Below, one piece after another: positions 59,357 to 64,000 of a stretch of DNA of 64,000 bases (the stretch's first letter is position 1; every line of letters begins with the position of its first letter). Made by a program: the position numbers and the translations under genes. Source of the stretch: a bacterium SCSIO 12741 (lineage in GTDB: Bacteria; Bacteroidota; Bacteroidia; Flavobacteriales_G; Salibacteraceae); the NCBI GenBank assembly GCA_024398055.1, contig CP073749.1, forward strand, positions 2,728,594 through 2,792,593, written 5' to 3'. The notes beneath the pieces were generated by a model that saw nothing but the letters and a program-made list of their open reading frames with translations, was not told where the DNA came from and made no database searches.

Positions 59357-60448
59357 ATGAAATCGCTTACCCTTAAAACGATTTTATCCTGGCTTATTCG
59401 GGGGATTCTGGCAGCTGTTTTTGTGGCTTCAGCTGTACTCAAACTCTACCCTATAGAGCCTTTTGAGCTAACTCTGGTAGACACGAGCATGTCTTCCTGG
59501 TTTCTGGCTCCGTTCATGGCACGTCTACTTATTGCCCTGGAGTTTTTCCTCGGAGTGGCTCTATTGATTAATAGCCGTTACTATCCTCTTGTTTTAAGGT
59601 TACTGGCTGGTTTAACCATTCTATTTACCATCTATCTGCTCATTCTTTGGTTTGTAAGGGGCAATGACACCAACTGTGGGTGTTTTGGAAATCATCTGGT
59701 TTTTACTCCACTTGAATCCATTCTAAAAAACGTCGTCATTCTCTTCCTTCTATTTGTGCTTCATAAATGGGAAAAGGTTTACGATCGAGGATTTTTGATT
59801 CTTCAAATTGCCACAATGACCGTTGTGCTGCCCCTTCCTTTTGTTCTCAACCGAGTTGATCTTAGCTCCGGGAATCCGGATCACACGGATTATCCTTATG
59901 TTTTGGAGCAGTCATTCATGCCTCCCTCGGTGGTGAGAGATATTCCTTTTTCCTTGGATTCCGGAGACTATTTATTGGCCTTCATGAGTACTACTTGCGG
60001 ACATTGCAAAACGGCTGCTCAAAAGCTTTCCATTGCCCAGCGACAAATGGATTTGCCTCGAATTCACATTTTGTTCTTCGGTCCGGAGAGCCAGATTCCC
60101 GAATTTTTTCAGGTTTCAAATGCCGATTTTGAGTACACCTTATTTCAGGATTCCTTCATTCATAAGTTTACCAAAGGAGTTTATCCTACTGTGCTCTTGG
60201 TGCGAAATGGACAGGTCATGAAGCGTTGGACTGGCGGGCAAATTACTCATAATGAGCTCGAAAAGTGGAAAGAGTACGCCAGCAGAAAAGACACAAAAAA
60301 GGGTAAGCTACTTTTATCGCACCGCTACAACCATCTACCCTTGCTACCTTCCGGTCCTGGGGGAATTCGACGGGAGCTGGTCGTAAAAGACTTACCCGGC
60401 GGCAAAAGTACAACGGATGGCTTGAATGGCAATGCAAAATTTTCGTAA
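59357..60448 (+). CDS. DoxX/MauE-like membrane domain fused to thioredoxin-fold domain
   Basis: A 363-residue ORF. Residues 10-150 form four transmembrane segments of DoxX/MauE type with a NCGCFGN motif between them. Then comes a periplasmic thioredoxin-like domain with the redox motif TTCGHCKTAA, ending near WKEYASRK. It would handle disulfides or quinol-linked redox at the inner membrane. From about 60301 the ORF is antisense to the SRP RNA gene, and the last 49 residues are low-quality. One extra base in the A6G3 stretch at 60295-60303 would give a stop at GGGTAA, so the true protein is probably about 316 residues. Confidence 0.8.
   Translation: MKSLTLKTILSWLIRGILAAVFVASAVLKLYPIEPFELTLVDTSMSSWFLAPFMARLLIALEFFLGVALLINSRYYPLVLRLLAGLTILFTIYLLILWFVRGNDTNCGCFGNHLVFTPLESILKNVVILFLLFVLHKWEKVYDRGFLILQIATMTVVLPLPFVLNRVDLSSGNPDHTDYPYVLEQSFMPPSVVRDIPFSLDSGDYLLAFMSTTCGHCKTAAQKLSIAQRQMDLPRIHILFFGPESQIPEFFQVSNADFEYTLFQDSFIHKFTKGVYPTVLLVRNGQVMKRWTGGQITHNELEKWKEYASRKDTKKGKLLLSHRYNHLPLLPSGPGGIRRELVVKDLPGGKSTTDGLNGNAKFS
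60301..60397 (-). ncRNA. ffs: Signal recognition particle RNA (small bacterial type)
   Basis: The minus strand folds as a hairpin of about 97 nt: ends GGGTAAG/CTTACCC, then CTTTTA/TAAAAG, and the universally conserved apical part CCAGGACCGGAAGGTAGCA with the GGAA tetraloop and Ffh-binding asymmetric loop. A TACTTTTG promoter lies at 60403-60410, six bases upstream, and T6 follows at 60294-60300. It lies antisense within the 3' end of the DoxX/thioredoxin ORF as called. Confidence 0.92.
60403..60410 (-). promoter_or_regulatory. Bacteroidota -7 promoter element of ffs
   Basis: Minus strand TACTTTTG. The predicted start of transcription coincides with the 5' end of the SRP RNA. Confidence 0.65.
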
Positions 60449-60498
60449 AACTTGATCAAAGGGGCTTAAAGCACTGAATATCGACATCCAATTTATCC

Positions 60499-60506
60499 TA
60501 CATTTG
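60499..60506 (+). promoter_or_regulatory. Bacteroidota -7 promoter element
   Basis: TACATTTG, 23 bases before the ATG at 60530. It probably drives the DUF4199 - GT2 - cinA run. Confidence 0.6.
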
Positions 60507-60529
60507 CCTGAACACGCAAAGCCATACTT

Positions 60530-61066
60530 ATGAAGAATATAGCCCTTGCAAAATCCATGAATTACGGAGTCTTCTTAGGACTTATGCTCATTGGGATTTC
60601 CGTGATTGCTTACGTGGCCGGTTTAAAAACAGGAGATTCCATAAATGCTTGGTCTGGCGGTATTGTCATGTTGGTAGGAGTCTTTTATTTTATGCTTCGA
60701 TTCAGGAATAAGGATAATGGAGGTTTTGCTTCTTTCGGCCAACTTTTTGTCGTTGGTTTTTTGACCCTTCTTATTGCTATCATTATTTCGAGTGTTTACT
60801 CCTATGTTTTCTTGACGTATATCAACCCAGAGGCCGTTGATGAAATTAAGCAGGTTACATATGATCGTTACATTTCAAGTGGAATGAGTCAGGAAGAGGC
60901 CATAAAGTCTATGAAGATGGCTGAACCTTTTATGACACCTCTGTTTACTTCACTAATGGCTATAGTAATCTATGGCTTCGTTGGAGCCGGTCTTGGAGCG
61001 ATATACGGACTAATCCTTAAAAAAGCAGATCCGAATCCTTTCCGGGAACTGGATGCGGATGTTTAA
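60530..61066 (+). CDS. DUF4199 membrane protein
   Basis: A 178-residue protein with four transmembrane segments (YGVFLGLMLIGISVIAYVAG; GGIVMLVGVFYFMLRF; FVVGFLTLLIAIIISSVYSY; LMAIVIYGFVGAGLGAIYGL) and a soluble loop with YDRYISSGMSQEEAIKSM between the third and fourth. The layout and the short gap to a family-2 glycosyltransferase are typical of DUF4199 genes in Bacteroidota. Function unknown; perhaps it assists the glycosyltransferase. Confidence 0.85.
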   Translation: MKNIALAKSMNYGVFLGLMLIGISVIAYVAGLKTGDSINAWSGGIVMLVGVFYFMLRFRNKDNGGFASFGQLFVVGFLTLLIAIIISSVYSYVFLTYINPEAVDEIKQVTYDRYISSGMSQEEAIKSMKMAEPFMTPLFTSLMAIVIYGFVGAGLGAIYGLILKKADPNPFRELDADV

Positions 61067-61084
61067 TCGATAAAACTTGCCTTC

Positions 61085-62044
61085 ATGCAAATTACGCTGG
61101 TAATTCCCACCTATAACGAAGAAGAATCGATTCCTGAACTATGCGCCTGGATCGATCGAGTGATGAAGGACAATGGCTATTCCTATGAGGCTCTTTTTGT
61201 AGACGATGGGAGTAAAGACAAAAGCTGGGCGGTTGTTCAAGAAATACATGCCAAAAATCCTTCGGTAAAAGGAATTCGCTTTCGCCGGAACTATGGTAAA
61301 TCAGCGGCTTTGAATAAAGGATTTGAAGCGGCCCAAGGTGACGTGGTCATTACCATGGATGCCGACTTGCAGGATAGCCCGGATGAAATTCCAGAGCTCT
61401 ATCGATTGATTACTGAAGAGGGCTACGACCTGATTTCAGGATGGAAGCAAAAACGCTACGATCCTATTACCAAAACACTTCCTACTAAACTTTACAACTG
61501 GGCGACCCGTAAAATGAGCGGGATTTACCTCCACGATTTTAACTGTGGGCTTAAAGCTTACAAAAATGAGGTGGTTAAGTCCGTTGAAGTGTACGGCGAA
61601 ATGCACCGGTATATTCCTGTATTGGCGAAAAGAGCTGGGTACGATAAGATCGGCGAAAAAATTGTTCAGCACCAGGCCCGTAAATACGGTGTAACCAAAT
61701 TCGGACTGGAGCGCTTTGTCAATGGTTTTCTCGATTTGCTTTCTATCAGCTTCGTTACCCGTTTTGGTCGCAAGCCTATGCACCTTTTTGGGTCGATTGG
61801 TTCGGTCATGTTTTTGATTGGATTTTTTGCGGCTGCCATTATTGGTGGAATGAAGATTTACTACCTCCAGGTTGGGGTTCGGAGCACCTTGGTTACCGAC
61901 ATACCTTGGTTCTACATTGCCTTAACTTCCATGATATTAGGAACCCAGCTTTTCCTGGCCGGTTTCTTGGCGGAGTTAGTCGCTCGAAACGATCCTAAAC
62001 GAAACGATTACCAGGTATCTGAACGCTTGGAAGGACCACGCTAA
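61085..62044 (+). CDS. Family 2 glycosyltransferase (polyprenyl-phosphate type)
   Basis: A 319-residue membrane-attached GT-A glycosyltransferase. VIPTYNEEESIPEL, FVDDGSKDKSW and the DxD region MDADLQDSPDEIPELY are diagnostic for the dolichol/undecaprenyl-phosphate mannosyl- or glucosyltransferase group. FNCGLKAYKNEV and YIPVLAKRAGY follow. Two C-terminal transmembrane segments anchor it. It transfers a sugar from a nucleotide donor to a lipid carrier for envelope glycans. Confidence 0.92.
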   Translation: MQITLVIPTYNEEESIPELCAWIDRVMKDNGYSYEALFVDDGSKDKSWAVVQEIHAKNPSVKGIRFRRNYGKSAALNKGFEAAQGDVVITMDADLQDSPDEIPELYRLITEEGYDLISGWKQKRYDPITKTLPTKLYNWATRKMSGIYLHDFNCGLKAYKNEVVKSVEVYGEMHRYIPVLAKRAGYDKIGEKIVQHQARKYGVTKFGLERFVNGFLDLLSISFVTRFGRKPMHLFGSIGSVMFLIGFFAAAIIGGMKIYYLQVGVRSTLVTDIPWFYIALTSMILGTQLFLAGFLAELVARNDPKRNDYQVSERLEGPR

Positions 62045-62046
62045 CC

Positions 62047-63291
62047 ATGAACGCAGAAATCATAACGATCGGCGATGAACTACTTATTGGTCAAATTGTC
62101 GATACCAATTCGGCCTGGATGGCTGATCGCCTGCATGATGTAGGGATAACCGTTTTTCAAATCACCTCCATTCAGGACGACCCCGGTCATATTAAAGATG
62201 CGCTGGACCTCGCCCAAACCCGTGCCGATATTATTCTGATGACAGGGGGCTTAGGGCCCACTAAAGACGATCTAACCAAAAAGACTTTGGCATCCTACTT
62301 CAACGATACAATGAGGTTTGATGAAGAGGTGTATGAACACGTTGGTCAGCTTTTTGACCGCTTAGGTGTAAAAATGCCTCCGGTAAATCGCCACCAGGCA
62401 GAAGTGCCTTCCAAGTGCACCGTTCTTAAGAATGAGAAAGGTACTGCTCCGGGAATGTGGTTTGATGAAAAAGGAAAAATTGTGGTCTCCATGCCTGGCG
62501 TACCAAATGAAATGCGCTACTTAATGGATGAGGAGGTAATTCCAAGAATTAAAGAGAAATACCAAACTCCGGAATTGGTTTACCAAACCGTATTGACCCA
62601 GGGAATCGGTGAGTCTTCTTTGATGGAGGTGATCGACGATTGGGAAGAAGAAGTACTGGCAGATGGCATTAAACTGGCCTGGCTTCCATCAGTAGGCCAG
62701 GTAAGGTTGAGATTAAGTGCTCGTGGCGATGACCGCGAAGAGATCTTAACCCGAATCGACGCCCACATCCAAAAACTGAGCACTTTGATTCCCGATTATT
62801 TTATGGGGACCCTCGAAGGAGCTCCAGAAAAGAAATTGAAACAAATTTTGGAATCATCAGGCTTGACCGTTTCAGTAGCTGAAAGCTTAACCGGTGGTTT
62901 CGTGGCTCATTTGATTACAACCGTAAGTGGCAGTTCGGCTTATTTTAAAGGTTCGGTGACTTCTTACTCGCCTGAGGTAAAACAATCCGTTTTGGGGGTA
63001 AAAGAGGCCGCCATTCGGGAGTATACACCGGTGAGTCAAGAAGTAGTTGAGCAGATGGCTTTGGGTGTGAAAAAATTGCTTCAAAGCGATTTTTCCGTGG
63101 CTACATCAGGCGTTGCTGGACCGGGAGAGGATTCGGATGGAAATCCTCCGGGAAAAGTGTGGATGGCAGTTGCCAGTCCTAACGGTGTGGTGTCCAGGGA
63201 ATTCCGATTTGGGAATGATCGAAGCAAGAACATTATCAAGTCTTCTCAAACCGCACTTCATTTCCTTTGTCAGGAAATTTTAAATAACTGA
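62047..63291 (+). CDS. cinA: CinA-family nicotinamide-nucleotide amidohydrolase
   Basis: A 414-residue protein with an N-terminal MoaB-like domain (EIITIGDELLIGQIVDTNSAW, MTGGLGPTKDDLT, MPGVPNEM) and the C-terminal NMN deamidase domain (VAESLTGGFVAHLITTVSGS, YFKGSVTSYSPEVK, ATSGVAGPGEDSDGNPPGKV). It recycles pyridine nucleotides by deamidating NMN. It begins two bases after the glycosyltransferase stop. Confidence 0.95.
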   Translation: MNAEIITIGDELLIGQIVDTNSAWMADRLHDVGITVFQITSIQDDPGHIKDALDLAQTRADIILMTGGLGPTKDDLTKKTLASYFNDTMRFDEEVYEHVGQLFDRLGVKMPPVNRHQAEVPSKCTVLKNEKGTAPGMWFDEKGKIVVSMPGVPNEMRYLMDEEVIPRIKEKYQTPELVYQTVLTQGIGESSLMEVIDDWEEEVLADGIKLAWLPSVGQVRLRLSARGDDREEILTRIDAHIQKLSTLIPDYFMGTLEGAPEKKLKQILESSGLTVSVAESLTGGFVAHLITTVSGSSAYFKGSVTSYSPEVKQSVLGVKEAAIREYTPVSQEVVEQMALGVKKLLQSDFSVATSGVAGPGEDSDGNPPGKVWMAVASPNGVVSREFRFGNDRSKNIIKSSQTALHFLCQEILNN

Positions 63292-63313
63292 CGATTTTTA
63301 AGGATTAAAGCTG

Positions 63314-63321
63314 TATATTTG
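63314..63321 (+). promoter_or_regulatory. Bacteroidota -7 promoter element of rpmB
   Basis: TATATTTG, 21 bases before the ATG at 63343. Confidence 0.65.
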
Positions 63322-63342
63322 CCCGCTCAAAATTTAAGCGCT

Positions 63343-63582
63343 ATGGCTAACGTTTGTCAGATTACCGGGAAGAAAGCTATTGTTGGAAACAACGTTTCAC
63401 ACGCTAACAATAAGTCTAAAAGAAGATTTAAGCCTAATTTGCAGGTGAAGAAATTCTACATTCCAGAAGAGGATCGTTGGATTACTTTGAAAGTTTCGGC
63501 ATCCGGCATTCGCAATATCAATCGCCTTGGAATTCTTGGCGCCTTGAAAAAAGCGAAAGAAAAAGGATACTACGCAGAGTAA
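63343..63582 (+). CDS. rpmB: 50S ribosomal protein bL28
   Basis: A 79-residue protein: MANVCQITGKKAIVGNNVSH, ANNKSKRRFKPNLQ, then VSASGIRNINRLGI match bL28. The ATG at 63343 is fixed by the promoter just upstream. The usual neighbour rpmG does not follow; a terminator comes directly after. Confidence 0.96.
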   Translation: MANVCQITGKKAIVGNNVSHANNKSKRRFKPNLQVKKFYIPEEDRWITLKVSASGIRNINRLGILGALKKAKEKGYYAE

Positions 63583-63604
63583 TCTAACTCTCGAAAAGAT
63601 ACTG

Positions 63605-63642
63605 AAGGCTGTTTCCACATTGTAGTGGGTTCAGCCTTTTTT
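63605..63642 (+). terminator. Intrinsic terminator after rpmB
   Basis: AAGGCTG...CAGCCTT with an inner CCAC/GTGG stem, followed by T6. Confidence 0.85.
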
Positions 63643-63718
63643 GTTTGGTAGCTACACCAAAGCCTACTATCAGCCAATTTTCTTCTTAATTTTCGGGTAA
63701 ATTTCAAGACCCTAAAAG

Positions 63719-64000
63719 TGACTCGATCCTTTTCATTATATCTTCTTGTCATCCTCTTTTTTGCAGGATGTCAATCCAAGCCTAAAAACTTTTCGGACTG
63801 GTATAGTGATCAGCGGGAATTTCCTGATGCAGCTAAGGAAAACAATCCGGATCCTGAGCAAAGGATTCTTTATTCTTCCAACTTCCACTTGGACACGATT
63901 TATCGTTCGATGATGGGGCCCACGGAAGATCAGTACTTTTCCTTAGGAGAAAAAGGGGAACTGTTCTGGATAACGGGCTACAAGGGCACTGTATTAAATC
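63719..64000 (+). CDS. Lipoprotein of unknown function, 5' part (runs off right edge)
   Basis: Open to the window edge from a GTG at 63719: MTRSFSLYLLVILFFAGC gives a signal peptide with lipobox FFAGC (Cys18). The mature sequence is polar: KNFSDWYSDQREFPDAAKEN, then RILYSSNFHLDTIYRSMMG and EKGELFWITGYKG. A -7-like TAAATTTC lies at 63699-63706. No family is recognised from this fragment. No ATG start is available before the signal peptide. Confidence 0.65.

Overview
The window is chromosomal DNA of a Bacteroidota member, probably in or near Flavobacteriales. The clade marks are: signal-peptide outer-membrane beta-barrel proteins, a type IX secretion (T9SS) C-terminal sorting domain, SiaB/SiaC, DUF4199 beside a family-2 glycosyltransferase, Nif3 beside a coiled-coil zinc-ribbon protein, and above all the Bacteroidota -7 promoter element TAnnTTTG, which sits just upstream of about twenty genes here. 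Nearly everything is housekeeping or cell-envelope material. I see no prophage, transposase, CRISPR array or conjugation gene. The only mobile-looking unit is a small four-helix-bundle gene at 40.4-40.9 kb.

Layout. 0-8.7 kb: the 5' end of a RecB/UvrD-like helicase (TTG start, running off the left edge), a beta-barrel protein, two tandem PorG-like beta-barrel paralogues, priA, an atypical Nramp transporter and another beta-barrel protein. 8.7-10.8 kb: a bufferin-type RiPP operon, consisting of a Cys-repeat precursor, a DUF692/MNIO enzyme and a DUF2063 partner, with an attenuator-like hairpin after the precursor. 10.9-15.6 kb: a carboxypeptidase-regulatory-like protein and two SPOR-domain envelope proteins. 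15.8-25 kb: LOG hydrolase, a DUF2807 lipoprotein, tex, purK, a secreted endonuclease/phosphatase-fold lipoprotein, an S1C protease, an O-methyltransferase and threonine aldolase. 25-34 kb: a lipoprotein plus FadL-like porin, Nif3/zinc-ribbon, lpxK, purine nucleoside phosphorylase, gatB and a TlpA-like thioredoxin. 34-39 kb: two M1 aminopeptidases (one with a T9SS tail), a 524-bp gene-free stretch rich in palindromes, and a BatD-like protein. 39-42.8 kb: rpsF-rpsR-rplI, the four-helix-bundle element and dnaX. 42.8-53 kb: methyltransferase, S46 dipeptidyl-peptidase, siaB-siaC plus a J-domain membrane protein, an EI24/CysZ-like protein, purB, and a PagL-like lipid A deacylase coupled to a DUF2807 lipoprotein. 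53-64 kb: mazG, three tandem lipoproteins, der, era, an initiator-type tRNA-Met, a membrane protein with a winged-helix regulator, a DoxX/thioredoxin fusion overlapping the antisense SRP RNA gene ffs, DUF4199, GT2, cinA, rpmB and the start of another lipoprotein.

Sequence quality matters for reading this window. Five genes (tex, the endonuclease/phosphatase-fold protein, the 25-kb lipoprotein, the T9SS M1 peptidase, era) are each split by exactly one missing base, in four cases inside a G or C run. The DoxX/thioredoxin ORF would also end at a natural stop if one base were added to an A/G run. This one-sided pattern points to homopolymer undercalling rather than gene decay. dnaX has the same kind of break, but in an A10 run at the exact place where gamma/tau frameshifting or slippage occurs in other bacteria, so a biological explanation is real there.

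The most distinctive systems are the bufferin-type operon with its built-in attenuator, the inverted-repeat-flanked four-helix-bundle element, the dnaX slippery run, and the unexplained palindrome cluster at 37.97-38.49 kb.
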